Assembly (NCBI GenBank): GCA_003242735.1
Contig: QGVH01000014.1
Coordinates: 34,096-98,095 of the forward strand
Direction of reading: 5' to 3'
DNA: 64,000 bases
Source of the DNA: a bacterium
Lineage (GTDB): Bacteria; Gemmatimonadota; Gemmatimonadetes; Longimicrobiales; RSA9
The notes beneath the pieces were generated by a model, which worked only from the letters and a program-made list of their open reading frames with translations, did no database searches and had not been told where the DNA came from. Within the stretch, counting starts at the first letter, position 1. Each line of letters begins with the position of its first letter. Positions 33,470-42,320 of the stretch are shown here, in pieces. A program made the translations under genes and the position numbers.

Positions 33470-34936
33470 TCACTCCGGTACGCGCTGGAACCGCAGGCCG
33501 AGCACGCGGCCGGCGTCCAGCACGAATCCTGTGATGTTGCGGGAGTCGTGGCGCACGAAGCGCAGCGCCACGCCATCGGCCCGGAAGCGGTCGGGACCGA
33601 TGGCCTGGAGCGTGGCGGGCGGGGCGTTCCGGCCGTGGAGGACCAGGCGACCCCGCTCCACCGCGAGCGTGTAGGTGACGCGCAACTCATCGCTGTGGTA
33701 CCGGCCGGCGAACTCCGCCAGCGCTGCCTCGGCCGGCGCCGGGAACGGGGAGGCGGCATCGCCGGCGCGGGGGGCCGGCCCGGACGCGCGGGTCGCCTGC
33801 GGCGGCTCGGGGAAGCGGTCTTCGAGGTAGATGTCCGCGACGCGGCGCGCGAGGCCGGCCGCGTCGATGGAGCCGAGGTTGCACAGGCAGATCACGGCGA
33901 AGCGTTCGTCCGGGAAGCGCAAATGGTGGGCCCGGAACCCCATTGAGCCGCCGCTGTGGCTCACCGTGCGGAGGCCCCGGTACTCACCGAGAACGAGACC
34001 GAACGCGTAGTCGAGCGTGTCACCGTTGTTCAGCACGCCACGCTCGAGCATCTGTTCGCGCAGCGCGGCGCCGCCGACCGTGTGGTGCTCGGCGTTCAGG
34101 TCCCAGAGCGCCAGGTCCTCGACGCTGCTCAGCAGGCCACCGGAGCCGACCTTGTCGAAGTTCGTCCACATATCGAGGCGGTAGGAGCCGTCCTCGTTCC
34201 GCGCGTACGCCATCGCTCGGTTGCGGACGACCATGGTCCGGTCGTCGTGGAAGTGGGTGCTGGTCATGCCGAGCGGGCGGAAGATGTGCTCGTCGGCGAA
34301 TTCTCGCAGCGATTTGCCCGAGACGCGGCGTACGATCTCCGCCATCAGCAGGTAGCCCGTATTGCTGTAGAGGTGGCGCTCGCCGGGCGTGAAGTTGAGC
34401 GCCTCCTGGCGGGTCACCAGGTCGAGGACCTCTTCGTCCGTGTGCACATCCTCGAGTCGCATCCCGGCGAGCAGCATCAGTGTGAGGTAGTCGCGCAGCC
34501 CGCTGGTGTGGTGGATCAGGTGCCGGATCGTGATCGGCGCGCCGTAGTCGGGAAGCTCCGGGATGTAGGTGCGCACGTCGTCGTCGAGCGAGAGCGCGCC
34601 CTGCTGGGCGAGCAACACGATGCTCGCTGCGGTGAACTGCTTGGAGACGGACGCGATGTAGAAGACCGTTTTCGGCGAGATCGGGACGTCGTGATCGAGG
34701 TTGGCGTACCCGTACCCGCGGGCGTAGACGAGGCGGCCATCCTGTACGACGCCGAGGGCGCAGCCGGGCGAGCCCGGTCGGTCCCACTCGGCGAACAGGC
34801 TGTCCACGCGCGCGGCGAGATCCGCCCGTGGCTGCCCGTGCGCCTCGGCAGCGAGCGGCAGGAGCGCCGCGATCAGGGTCAGGATGCGGAGCGGGCGACG
34901 CGGGACGTCGCCGGGTGATGGAGCGAGGGGCCGCAT
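33470..34936 (-). CDS. Serine hydrolase of the beta-lactamase/class C PBP family, secreted
   Basis: A 488-residue exported enzyme. The signal peptide is at about 10-35. The catalytic domain has ASVSKQF (SxxK), YSNTGYLL (YxN) and HSGGSMGF (HxG in place of KTG), so the triad is complete. The C-terminal 110 residues form an additional beta-rich domain (YRYHSDELRVTYTLAVERGRLVLHG type), as in EstB- or D-aminopeptidase-like members. Substrate may be a D-amino-acid peptide, ester or beta-lactam. The ribosome site is weak. The deaminase gene follows. Confidence 0.9.
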   Translation of the reverse strand: MRPLAPSPGDVPRRPLRILTLIAALLPLAAEAHGQPRADLAARVDSLFAEWDRPGSPGCALGVVQDGRLVYARGYGYANLDHDVPISPKTVFYIASVSKQFTAASIVLLAQQGALSLDDDVRTYIPELPDYGAPITIRHLIHHTSGLRDYLTLMLLAGMRLEDVHTDEEVLDLVTRQEALNFTPGERHLYSNTGYLLMAEIVRRVSGKSLREFADEHIFRPLGMTSTHFHDDRTMVVRNRAMAYARNEDGSYRLDMWTNFDKVGSGGLLSSVEDLALWDLNAEHHTVGGAALREQMLERGVLNNGDTLDYAFGLVLGEYRGLRTVSHSGGSMGFRAHHLRFPDERFAVICLCNLGSIDAAGLARRVADIYLEDRFPEPPQATRASGPAPRAGDAASPFPAPAEAALAEFAGRYHSDELRVTYTLAVERGRLVLHGRNAPPATLQAIGPDRFRADGVALRFVRHDSRNITGFVLDAGRVLGLRFQRVPE

Positions 34937-35372
34937 GGTCGGCTTCACTGGACGAGGATCGGAGGAGTCCGCGTCGGTCGAACCGGAACGGAGGATAAGG
35001 GCTGCCGAAGCGGTGGGGCAAGCCGCGGCGCGCGGGTGCTTCGGCCGTGACGCAACTGCGGGTGCAGCGATGGGTTGATCGCGGATCGCATGTGGCGCTC
35101 CCGCTACAAGCTGTCGTCGTAATTCGTGACTCTGGCCGCCGGCGGTGCGCGGCTGGCTCGGCAAATCCAGCACTCGTGCGCCCTGCGTGGCTGGCACGGT
35201 CATTGACCAATGCGCGGGCCGCCGTGGCTCTCCCCGGAGCCGCAGTCAGGGTCGATGGCGGGGTGCCTGACCACCTCGTCGGCACGTGTGACCGGAGACC
35301 GCACGGGCTGGCGGGTGGCAGGCCCCCGCCGCCAGGGGGCAGGCCAGGTGGCACGACGGGGGGCACGGCGCG
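34937..35372. other. Intergenic region upstream of the serine hydrolase
   Basis: About 430 bases. Near 35322-35340 there is GCCCCC-loop-GGGGGC, a short hairpin. I see no tRNA, no clear gene and no strong promoter. The region between 35060 and 35160 has lower GC than its surroundings and could hold the hydrolase promoter. Confidence 0.45.
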
Positions 35373-35645
35373 ATGACCCGTGACGACCTGGATGGGGCTG
35401 ACGCCGATATGTGCGCTCTCTTCGTGCCGGATTCGGATTCGGGCTCTGACAGCGGTGCCAAGGTCGGTGGGCGTGGCCGCGCGTGCCCCGACTGCGGATC
35501 GCGCTATACCAAGGAAGTGGATCAGCCGACGCCGCGCGCGGCGCTCTTCTCGCCCCGCATGCCGCGGCTGCGGTGGCGCCAGTGCCTGAGCTGTGGCAGT
35601 CATTTCCTCGCGGTCCTGCCCCGGCGGTACCGTCTGCCGCGGTGA
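35373..35645 (+). CDS. Small protein with zinc-ribbon cysteines
   Basis: A 90-residue hypothetical protein. The acidic start (about 1-27, DDLDGADADM and SDSGSDSG) is followed by CPDCGSRYTKEVDQ and, 31 residues later, CLSCGSHFLAVLP, a likely four-Cys zinc ribbon. The ribosome site is a G-rich run, not a classical one. Similar stand-alone ribbons are common as nucleic acid or protein binding modules. It is convergent with the SDR gene; the two stops are about 20 bases apart. Moderately sure that it is expressed. Confidence 0.55.
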   Translation: MTRDDLDGADADMCALFVPDSDSGSDSGAKVGGRGRACPDCGSRYTKEVDQPTPRAALFSPRMPRLRWRQCLSCGSHFLAVLPRRYRLPR

Positions 35646-35665
35646 CCGCCGGGCGGGTTCGGCAC

Positions 35666-36529
35666 TCAGCGTCCGCGGATCTTCCTGAACACCTCCTTCG
35701 TTTCCGCGCGGTCGTGGCGTGTCAGGTGGCTGAAGGTGCCGCCCGATGCGAGCCACCCGCCGCCGTCGATCGTGACGCACTCCCCTGTGATGTAGGGCGC
35801 CGCATCGGAGACGAGGAACGCGGCGAGGTTGGCGAGCTCGGCGGGGTCGCCGAAGCGGCCCGCGGGGATGCGCTCGCGCGCCTCGGCCTCGAGCTCCGGT
35901 GACGGCATGAGGCGGGACCACGCGCCCTCGGTGGGGAACGGGCCGGGCGCGATGGCGTTGACGCGGATGTCGTAGGCGGCCCACTCGACGGCGAGGGAGC
36001 GGGTCATGGCGAGGACGCCGGCCTTGGCCGCTGCGGAGGGCACCACGAACGCGGAGCCGGTCCACGCGTAGGTCGTGAGGATGTTGAGGATCGAGCCTCC
36101 GCCGCGCCGGATCATGTGTCGGCCGGCGGCGAGCGTCGCGTGGAAGCTGCCGTGGAGCACCGTGGCGACGACGGCGTGGAAGCCGTTCGGCGAGAGTTCT
36201 TCTGTGGCGGCGAGGAAGTTCCCCGCGGCGTTGTTGACGAGGATGTCCAGGTCGCCGAACCGTTCGACCGTGGCGTTGACCAGCGCCTCGACCTGAGCGA
36301 AGTCGCGGACGTCGGCGGTGTGTGTGAGCAGCGCATCGCCGGCGTCGAGCTCTCGCGCCGCGGCCTCGAGGCGTTGGGCGCTGCGGCCGGCGATGGCGAC
36401 CCTGGCGCCGAGTTCGAGGAAGCGGCGGGCCATGGCGAGGCCGAGGCCCGAGCCGCCGCCGGTGATGAGGGCGGTGCGGCCGGCGAGGAGGTCCGGGCTG
36501 AAGACCTGGCGCGTGGGCTGGGCGGGCAT
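35666..36529 (-). CDS. Short-chain dehydrogenase, 2,4-dienoyl-CoA reductase-like
   Basis: A 287-residue SDR. The cofactor motif is TGGGSGLG (about 23-30) with IAGRS after strand 2 (NADP preference). NNAAGNF is the NNAG motif. The catalytic segment reads TTYAWTGSAFVVPSAAAKAG: the usual Tyr of YxxxK is replaced by Ser with the Lys kept, as known for the 2,4-dienoyl-CoA reductase and peroxisomal enoyl-CoA reductase branch. That suggests fatty acyl-CoA reduction or dienoyl-CoA clearance in beta-oxidation. Its start has only a weak ribosome site. Confidence 0.85.
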   Translation of the reverse strand: MPAQPTRQVFSPDLLAGRTALITGGGSGLGLAMARRFLELGARVAIAGRSAQRLEAAARELDAGDALLTHTADVRDFAQVEALVNATVERFGDLDILVNNAAGNFLAATEELSPNGFHAVVATVLHGSFHATLAAGRHMIRRGGGSILNILTTYAWTGSAFVVPSAAAKAGVLAMTRSLAVEWAAYDIRVNAIAPGPFPTEGAWSRLMPSPELEAEARERIPAGRFGDPAELANLAAFLVSDAAPYITGECVTIDGGGWLASGGTFSHLTRHDRAETKEVFRKIRGR

Positions 36530-36890
36530 AGTGGGTCTCGTCGTCGGTTTGCTGGTTTTCTCCACCTGCGCGTTCGTTCGCTGTTTCCGGGTCCGTGCGG
36601 GAGCGGGGGAGCATGAGCCAGACGCGGAGCACGAGGGGCTCACGCGGAGGCGCGCAGCACGGGGAGGCCGGGGGCTCCGGTGTCCGGCGCGCCGCGGAGT
36701 CGTCCCGGCGTCCGCGTTGATCCGTGATATGGTCGTTCTCTGCGGGCGAGTCAACGTTCGGTGGCGGTGGATCCTGCCTGGTCCCGGCGCGCTGCTCCGT
36801 GATCTCCATGGGCCCGTGTGACACGGAGCGAAGGGCGAGGGGTATCCGAGCCAGGGAGGTTGGACCCAGGACCAGGGGAAGGGCCGAGAG
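36530..36890. other. Divergent intergenic region between the SDR and the phosphatase gene
   Basis: About 360 bases with no gene that I can support. A short open frame with Cys-rich sequence on the plus strand lacks a ribosome site. CTCCGTG and CACGGAG around 36795-36828 can pair over a long loop. Around 36718-36740 the sequence is more AT-rich (TTGATCC, GATATGG), a possible promoter for the phosphatase gene. Confidence 0.45.
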
Positions 36891-37415
36891 ATGACTGGAA
36901 AGAAGACGTCGGTGCTGTTCGTGTGTCTGGGCAACATCTGCCGCTCGCCGCTGGCGGAGGCGGTGTTCCGCAAGCAGGTGAAGGAGGCGGGGCTGGAGGA
37001 CCTGGTCGAGGTGGATTCGGCGGGCACGTCGTCGTATCACGAGGGCGAGGGCCCGGACCCGCGGACGGTGAGGGTGGCCCGTGCGCGGGGCGTGGAGATG
37101 ACGGGGCGGGCCCGGCAGATCCGCCGTGAGGATGCGGAGCGGTTCGACTACATCATCGCGATGGACGAGATGAACCTCCGGGACGTCCAGCGGCTGGTGG
37201 CGGAGGCGGGTGTGCGCTCGCCGCGGGTCATGCGGCTACGCGAGTTCGACCCGGAGGCGCACGGGGACCTGGACGTGCCGGACCCGTACTACGGCGGCCC
37301 GCAGGGGTTCGAGAAGGTGCACGACATCGTCGAGCGCTCGTGCGCGGCGCTGCTCCGGCACATCGTGGCGGAGCGGGGGCTGGATGCGGGCGTCGGCAGG
37401 CGGGCGGAGCCTTGA
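36891..37415 (+). CDS. Low-molecular-weight protein tyrosine phosphatase family
   Basis: A 174-residue phosphatase. The P-loop is CLGNICRSP (Cys nucleophile at 12) and the general acid is in DPYYGG (about 132-137). This fold acts on phosphotyrosine or small phosphates. Its stop overlaps the fructosamine kinase gene. Such pairs are known in several bacteria, where the phosphatase acts on ribulosamine 5-phosphates before the kinase step, so the in vivo role may be protein deglycation rather than signalling. The ribosome site is weak (GGCCGAGAG). Confidence 0.92.
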   Translation: MTGKKTSVLFVCLGNICRSPLAEAVFRKQVKEAGLEDLVEVDSAGTSSYHEGEGPDPRTVRVARARGVEMTGRARQIRREDAERFDYIIAMDEMNLRDVQRLVAEAGVRSPRVMRLREFDPEAHGDLDVPDPYYGGPQGFEKVHDIVERSCAALLRHIVAERGLDAGVGRRAEP

Positions 37416-38320
37416 AGCTGCCGGGCGGCGTGCGCGTCGCGGTCGAGCGGGCGCTCGCGCGACGCACCGGGCGGGAGGCGCACGTGAGCAGCGTGCGGGC
37501 GGTGGGCGGCGGCTGCATCAGCCCCGCGGCGCGGGTGGAGACGGACGCAGGCGACGTCTTCTTCCTCAAGTGGGGCTCGGGGGGCCGGACGCCGGCCGGG
37601 CTGTTCGACGCGGAGGCGCGGGCGCTCGCCGCCCTGGCCGCGGCGAACGCGGTGCGGGTACCGGAGGTGATCGCCGTGGGCGGGCCGGACAGCGGGGCGC
37701 CGTGGTTGCTCCTCGAGTGGCTGGAGCCCGGCTCGCCGAACGCGCGCACGTGGCCGGAGCTGGGCCGCTCGCTCGCCGCGTTGCACCGCGTTCGCGCAGA
37801 GCGTTACGGCTGGCCGGAGGACAACTTCATCGGCTCGTTGCCGCAGGCGAATGGCTGGTCGGCATCATGGGCGGCCTTCTGGCGGGAGCGACGGCTGGCG
37901 CCGCAGCTCGAGCGGGCCGTGCGCGCCGGGTACTTCGATGCGCGGGCCCGCCGCCGGTTCGACGCGCTGCTGGACCGACTCGACGCGCTCCTCGCCGAGG
38001 CGGAGGCGGACGGCGCCTCGCTCCTGCACGGCGACCTCTGGGGCGGCAACGTCCACGTGATGGCGGGCGGCCGGGCCGCACTCATTGATCCGTCCGCCTA
38101 CCACGGCCACCGCGAGGTCGACCTCGCCATGAGCGAGCTGTTCGGCGGCTTCGGCAGCGGGTTCTACGAGGCGTACCGCGAGGCGTGGCCGCTGGCGCCG
38201 GGCTACGCGGAGAGACGCCGGCCGATCTACCAGCTCTACTACCTCCTCGTGCACGTCAACCTGTTCGGCGCGAGCTACGTGGGCAGCACGCTCGCGCGGC
38301 TCGACGCCGTGCCGCTCTGA
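37412..38320 (+). CDS. Fructosamine/ribulosamine 3-kinase family protein
   Basis: A 302-residue kinase of the protein-kinase fold. Motifs are GGCISPAARV (Gly loop), FFLKW (Lys), LHGDLWGGNVHV (catalytic loop), LIDPSAYHGHREVDLAMSELFGG (metal site and activation part). The family phosphorylates the third carbon of sugar adducts on protein lysines, making them unstable, and so removes glycation. The start is likely TTG at 37412, overlapping the phosphatase stop; a GTG at 37430 is the alternative. The pairing with the phosphatase supports a ribulosamine 3-kinase. Confidence 0.9.
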   Translation: MKLPGGVRVAVERALARRTGREAHVSSVRAVGGGCISPAARVETDAGDVFFLKWGSGGRTPAGLFDAEARALAALAAANAVRVPEVIAVGGPDSGAPWLLLEWLEPGSPNARTWPELGRSLAALHRVRAERYGWPEDNFIGSLPQANGWSASWAAFWRERRLAPQLERAVRAGYFDARARRRFDALLDRLDALLAEAEADGASLLHGDLWGGNVHVMAGGRAALIDPSAYHGHREVDLAMSELFGGFGSGFYEAYREAWPLAPGYAERRRPIYQLYYLLVHVNLFGASYVGSTLARLDAVPL

Positions 38321-38330
38321 AACAATGAAA

Positions 38331-38364
38331 CCGGCCCCGCGCGTCGTCGGTCGTGCGGGGCCGG
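38331..38364 (-). terminator. Terminator of the aminotransferase gene
   Basis: CCGGCCCCGC pairs with GCGGGGCCGG (10 bp). On the minus strand it is followed by TTTCATTGTTT, a U-rich run. It may also stop transcription from the kinase gene on the plus strand. Confidence 0.7.
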
Positions 38365-38371
38365 CAGGTGG

Positions 38372-39607
38372 TCAGGCCGTGCCGCCGGCGGAGCCCGGCG
38401 AGAGTGTGCGGGCAATACGGCGGATCCCCTCGGTCAGCATCTCCTCGCTGGCGGCGAAGGAGAGGCGGACGAAGCGGTCATCCCCGAACGCGGCGCCGGG
38501 CACGAGCGCAACACCGCCCTCCTCGATGAGCTTGCGGCAGAGCTCCACGGCGCTGTTCACGCCGTCCCGGAAGAAGCCGTCGACGCGGAAGAAGAGGTAG
38601 AACGCGCCCTCGGGGTAGACGAACTCGGTGCCGGGCAGCAGCTCCCGGAAGAGCGAGACGACGTGGTCGCGGCGGCGCCGGAACGTCTCGGCCATGGCCC
38701 GCAGCTCGGCGGCGTGCTCGCCCTCGGCGCGGTAGGCCGCGAGCGCGGCGTACTGGGACGGCGTCGCGGCCGAGGTGGTGATGTGGCTCTGGAGCGCGGC
38801 CATGTGGCGGGCGAGCTCGGCGTTCGAGTACGAGAATCCGATGCGCCAGCCGGTCATGGCGAAGGTCTTGGACGCGCCGTCCACGATGACGACGCGGTCC
38901 AGCGACGCCTCGGGCAGCTCGAGCAGGCCGGGCGCGGCATTCGCGGTGAAGCAGATGCGGGCGTAGATCTCGTCGCTGATGATCCAGATGTCGCGCTCGG
39001 CGGCCCAGCGGTAGATGGCCTCGAGCTCCTCGCGCGTGTACACCGCGCCGGTGGGGTTGCACGGGGAGTTGAGGATGAGGCCGCGGGTGCGGTCGTCGCT
39101 GGCCGCCTCGAGCAGTGCGGGCGTGACCTTGTAGCCGTTGTCGGGGTCGCCGGCGACGGGCACGGGCTCGGCGCGCGCCAGGCGCACGATGTCCGGATAA
39201 CTGGTCCAGTAGGGCGCGGGGAACAGCACGCGGTCGCCGGGGCCGAAGAGGACGAAGCAGGCGTTGAAGATGGCCTGCTTGGCGCCGGCGGAGACGACGA
39301 TGCCGGCGGGGTCGATGTCGCGGCCCGTGCGGCTGGCGAGGTCGCGTGCGATGGCCTCGCGCAGGGGCTGGATGCCCGGCGCGGCGGCGTAGCGGGTTGC
39401 GCCGTGCTCGATGGCGTGGATGGCGGCGCTGCGGATGAAGGCGGGTGTGTCGAAGTCGGGCTCGCCCGCGCTGAGGTCGACGATGTCGCGGCCCTGGGCC
39501 CGGAGCTCGCGCGCGAGCGCGGCGACGGCGACGGTGGCCGAGGGCTGGAGGCCGGCGATGTTGGTGCTGGTCCGCAAGGTGATCGAGCGTGCTGGAAGTC
39601 GGTCCAT
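38372..39607 (-). CDS. Pyridoxal-phosphate aminotransferase, class I gamma (aspartate type)
   Basis: A 411-residue aminotransferase. Landmarks: LSAGEPDFDTP, YAAAPGIQPLREAIA, NSPCNPTGAVY, ISDEIYARI, and the Schiff-base lysine in DGASKTFAMTGWRIGF. The C-terminal YPEGAFYLFFRVD and VRLSFAASEEML are typical for the gamma class of aspartate aminotransferases. The substrate is probably aspartate or an aromatic amino acid with 2-oxoglutarate. The start at 39607 has no clear ribosome site. It is transcribed towards the kinase gene. Confidence 0.93.
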   Translation of the reverse strand: MDRLPARSITLRTSTNIAGLQPSATVAVAALARELRAQGRDIVDLSAGEPDFDTPAFIRSAAIHAIEHGATRYAAAPGIQPLREAIARDLASRTGRDIDPAGIVVSAGAKQAIFNACFVLFGPGDRVLFPAPYWTSYPDIVRLARAEPVPVAGDPDNGYKVTPALLEAASDDRTRGLILNSPCNPTGAVYTREELEAIYRWAAERDIWIISDEIYARICFTANAAPGLLELPEASLDRVVIVDGASKTFAMTGWRIGFSYSNAELARHMAALQSHITTSAATPSQYAALAAYRAEGEHAAELRAMAETFRRRRDHVVSLFRELLPGTEFVYPEGAFYLFFRVDGFFRDGVNSAVELCRKLIEEGGVALVPGAAFGDDRFVRLSFAASEEMLTEGIRRIARTLSPGSAGGTA

Positions 39608-39727
39608 GATTCGAAAGTGGCCGTGAATATACGGGGTGGCCGGCGGGCCACAAGGAGAGCTTGCCCGCCCCCGGCGTGCCGGTCAGATTACGGGCTCGTC
39701 GATCCACGGCAGCGCGAGGAGGGTGGT

Positions 39728-40348
39728 TTGGAGGACGTGGAACGGACGTCCGCGGCGCCGGGAGCGCGTGTCGTGGTCTACTGCGACTACGTCTCGCCGT
39801 TCTGCTACCTGGCGGAGCCGGGGTTGCGGCGGCTGCGCGACGAGGCGGGTGTGTGGGTGGAGCGCAGGGCGTACGAGTTGTGGCCGGCGCCGACGGAGTT
39901 GCCGGACCCGCGGGAGGCGGAGCGCGACTGGGCCACGGTCGTGGAGCCGCTGGCGCGGGAGCTGGGGCTGGAGCTGCGGTGTCCGCGGACCCAGCCGCGC
40001 ACGCGCAAGGCGCACGAAGCCGCGGTGTACGCGCGGGAGCACGGCCGCTTCGACGAGTTCCACGAGGCGCTGTACCGTGCGCACTTCGTCGAAGGGCTGG
40101 ACATCGGGCGGATCGACGTGCTGGCGGAGCTGGGTGCGCGGTTGGGCCTGGATGCGCAGGACCTGCGCATCGCGCTGGGTGTGGATCGCTACACGGAGCA
40201 GGTGTTGGCGGAGGAGGCGGAGGCGCTGCGGCGGGGCGTGCGGGGCGTGCCTGCGTACGTCGTAGGCGGGCGGCTCATCACGGGCCTGCAGCGGTACGAA
40301 GACCTGCTGGAGCTGATTCAACGGAGCGCCGCCGACGCAGGCGGCTGA
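39728..40348 (+). CDS. DsbA-like/2-hydroxychromene-2-carboxylate isomerase-like thioredoxin-fold protein
   Basis: A 206-residue protein of the DsbA superfamily (FrnE/kappa-GST branch). The active-site segment is DYVSPFCYLAEPGL, with one Cys in place of CPWC. The cis-Pro loop is GVRGVPAYVVGG. The helical insert includes THKAHEAAVYAREHGRFDEFHEALYRAHFVEG-like residues. The SPFC motif fits isomerase or glutathione-linked members more than a disulphide oxidase. TTG at 39728 with GAGGAGGG in front is my preferred start; a GTG three codons later is possible. The reaction is unknown. Confidence 0.82.
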   Translation: MEDVERTSAAPGARVVVYCDYVSPFCYLAEPGLRRLRDEAGVWVERRAYELWPAPTELPDPREAERDWATVVEPLARELGLELRCPRTQPRTRKAHEAAVYAREHGRFDEFHEALYRAHFVEGLDIGRIDVLAELGARLGLDAQDLRIALGVDRYTEQVLAEEAEALRRGVRGVPAYVVGGRLITGLQRYEDLLELIQRSAADAGG

Positions 40349-40365
40349 ACGAGACGAAGGATCCG

Positions 40366-40650
40366 ATGGCGGATTACGAGCGCATCACGGCCGTGTCGAC
40401 GCGCGAGGCGCTGCGCACGGCGGAGGAGGTGCTGACGGCGCGGCTGCCGCTCACCAAGGTGAGCGAGGATCGGCACTCCATCACGTTGAAGGGTGGTGAC
40501 GGCACGGTCACGATCCGTGCGCACCGTCATGGGCCGGACACGGTGGTTCACGCTTCGACGGACCAGCCTCGCACGTCGCGGCTCGACATCGAGACGCAGT
40601 ACTACCTCAACCAGTTGCCCTACCAGCCGGGGGACGTGCCGAAGCGGTAG
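40366..40650 (+). CDS. Conserved small hypothetical protein
   Basis: A 94-residue protein, 17 bases after the thioredoxin-like gene, with AAGGA as ribosome site. It has no signal peptide and an alpha-beta pattern: helix (TREALRTAEEVLTARL), strands (SITLKGGDGTVTIRAH, TVVHASTDQ) and a tail DIETQYYLNQLPYQPGDVPKR. I do not recognise a named family. The length and the order suggest a small alpha/beta fold. It is followed by a long hairpin. Confidence 0.6.
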   Translation: MADYERITAVSTREALRTAEEVLTARLPLTKVSEDRHSITLKGGDGTVTIRAHRHGPDTVVHASTDQPRTSRLDIETQYYLNQLPYQPGDVPKR

Positions 40651-40723
40651 CAGCGGAGCCGTCCTCCGTGCTGCTCCGTGTCGCTGCGCCCCCTGGTCTC
40701 CGCGTGAGCCCGGGCCGAGTGCC

Positions 40724-40760
40724 GAGAAGGGCGCGGAGGATTCCCCTCCGCGCCCTTCTC
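40724..40760. terminator. Perfect 16-bp hairpin between convergent genes
   Basis: GAGAAGGGCGCGGAGG pairs with CCTCCGCGCCCTTCTC around a five-base loop. Its right arm touches the stop codon of the symporter gene (40761). No U-tract on either strand. Probably a bidirectional terminator or a barrier to antisense transcription. Confidence 0.6.
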
Positions 40761-42185
40761 TCACGTCGTCTCGACCTTCGCGACCGGCTCGGCGACGCGC
40801 CGCTGTTCGAGCATGGATTGGGTCTCCCTGACGACGACGCCGGAGAGCAGGATCAGTCCGATGAGGTTGGGAATCGCCATCAGGCCGTTCATGATGTCGC
40901 TGAACGTCCAGACGAGCTGGAATCCCGTGGTCTGCTGGAGCTGCAGGACGTAGGCGCCGACGAAGGTCCCGATGACGAACAGGATGCGGTACGGTGTGAT
41001 GGCGCGGACGCCGAACAGGTACTCGACGGCGCGCTCGCCGTAGTAGGCCCAGCCGAGCACGGTGGAGAAGGCGAAGAAGGCGAGGCTGAGGGAGACGATG
41101 TGACCGCCCCACTGGCCGGGTAGGCCGGTCTGGAACGCGGCGGCGGTGAGCGGCGCGCCGGTGAGCGCGGCGCCGGTGGCGGGGTCGGTCTGCGTCCACG
41201 CCCCGGTCGCGATGATGGTGAAGCCCGTGATCGAGCAGACGACGATGGTGTCGATGAACGTCTGCGTCATCGAGACCAGGGCCTGGGTGGCCGGGTGGCG
41301 CGTCTGTGCGGCCGCGGCTGCGATGGCGCCGGTGCCGAGGCCGGACTCGTTGGAGAAGACGCCGCGGGCGAAGCCCCAGCGGATGGCGTCGCGCACGGTG
41401 GCGCCGAGGAAGCCGCCGATCGGCGCCGTCGGCGTGAACGCTTCGCCGAAGACGTGGACGACGATGGCGGGCAGGCTGCGCCAGTTGATGAGCAGGACGA
41501 TCAGGCCGCCGGCCAGGTAGAAGACGATCATGAACGGCACGAAGAACGCCGTGACCCGGCCGATGGAGCGGATCCCGCCGAGGATGACGAGGGCGGCGCC
41601 GATCGTGAGGATCACGCCGGTCACGACGGGCGGGATGCCGAAGGAGGAGCGGAGCGCGTCGGCGACGGAGTTGGACTGGACCATGTTGCCGATGCCGAAG
41701 GCGGCGAAGGCCGCGAAGAGCGCGAAGAGGAAGCCGAGGGTCTTGCCGGCGGGGCCGCCGATGCCGCGGGAGAGGTAGTACATGGGGCCGCCGGCCATGT
41801 TGCCGCGGGCATCGACTTCGCGGTAGCGGACGCCGAGGACGGCCTCGGAGTACTTGGTGGCCATGCCGAAGAGGCCGGTCACCCACATCCAGAAGAGTGC
41901 GCCGGGCCCGCCCGAGGCGATGGCGGTGGCGACGCCGGCGATGTTGCCGACGCCGACGGTCGCGGCGAGGGCGGTCATGAGGGCCTGGAAGTGGGAGATG
42001 TCGCCCTGGGCGCCCTCCTCCTTGCGCTTGATCAGGGCGAGCCAGAGTGAGTGCTTGAGTTCCCGGAACTGGAGGCCGCGGAGGCGGATCGTGAGGAAGA
42101 CCCCTGTGCCCACGAGCAGGAGGATGGTGGGCAACCCCCAGACGAAGTCGCTGATCTGGCCGAGAACGAGTTGCGCTCTTTCCAT
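40761..42185 (-). CDS. Sodium:alanine symporter (AGCS family)
   Basis: A 474-residue polytopic inner-membrane transporter. The AGCS signatures are [27 protein letters not shown] (about 75-101), [10 protein letters not shown] and [15 protein letters not shown]. About ten hydrophobic segments are present. The family imports alanine or glycine with Na+. Its start has a GGGGGCGAC site. It is divergent from the helicase-like gene. Confidence 0.95.
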   Translation of the reverse strand: MERAQLVLGQISDFVWGLPTILLLVGTGVFLTIRLRGLQFRELKHSLWLALIKRKEEGAQGDISHFQALMTALAATVGVGNIAGVATAIASGGPGALFWMWVTGLFGMATKYSEAVLGVRYREVDARGNMAGGPMYYLSRGIGGPAGKTLGFLFALFAAFAAFGIGNMVQSNSVADALRSSFGIPPVVTGVILTIGAALVILGGIRSIGRVTAFFVPFMIVFYLAGGLIVLLINWRSLPAIVVHVFGEAFTPTAPIGGFLGATVRDAIRWGFARGVFSNESGLGTGAIAAAAAQTRHPATQALVSMTQTFIDTIVVCSITGFTIIATGAWTQTDPATGAALTGAPLTAAAFQTGLPGQWGGHIVSLSLAFFAFSTVLGWAYYGERAVEYLFGVRAITPYRILFVIGTFVGAYVLQLQQTTGFQLVWTFSDIMNGLMAIPNLIGLILLSGVVVRETQSMLEQRRVAEPVAKVETT

Positions 42186-42252
42186 GTCGCCCCCGTCGGC
42201 GGTAGTCCGCGCTTGTCTCTCGTGAGGAACGGAAGGGAGGAAGCTAACCGCC

Positions 42253-42281
42253 TGGGCAGCAAGGTTGCAAGCGGATATATT
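42253..42281 (+). promoter_or_regulatory. Candidate promoter of the helicase-like gene
   Basis: TGGGCA (42253-42258) and TATATT (42276-42281) are separated by 17 bases. The -10 box is a good match and stands out in this GC-rich genome. It gives a short leader of about 35 bases. Confidence 0.55.
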
Positions 42282-42320
42282 GGCGGAAGTCCTTTACAAC
42301 ACGTGTGAGGGGAACGGGCG

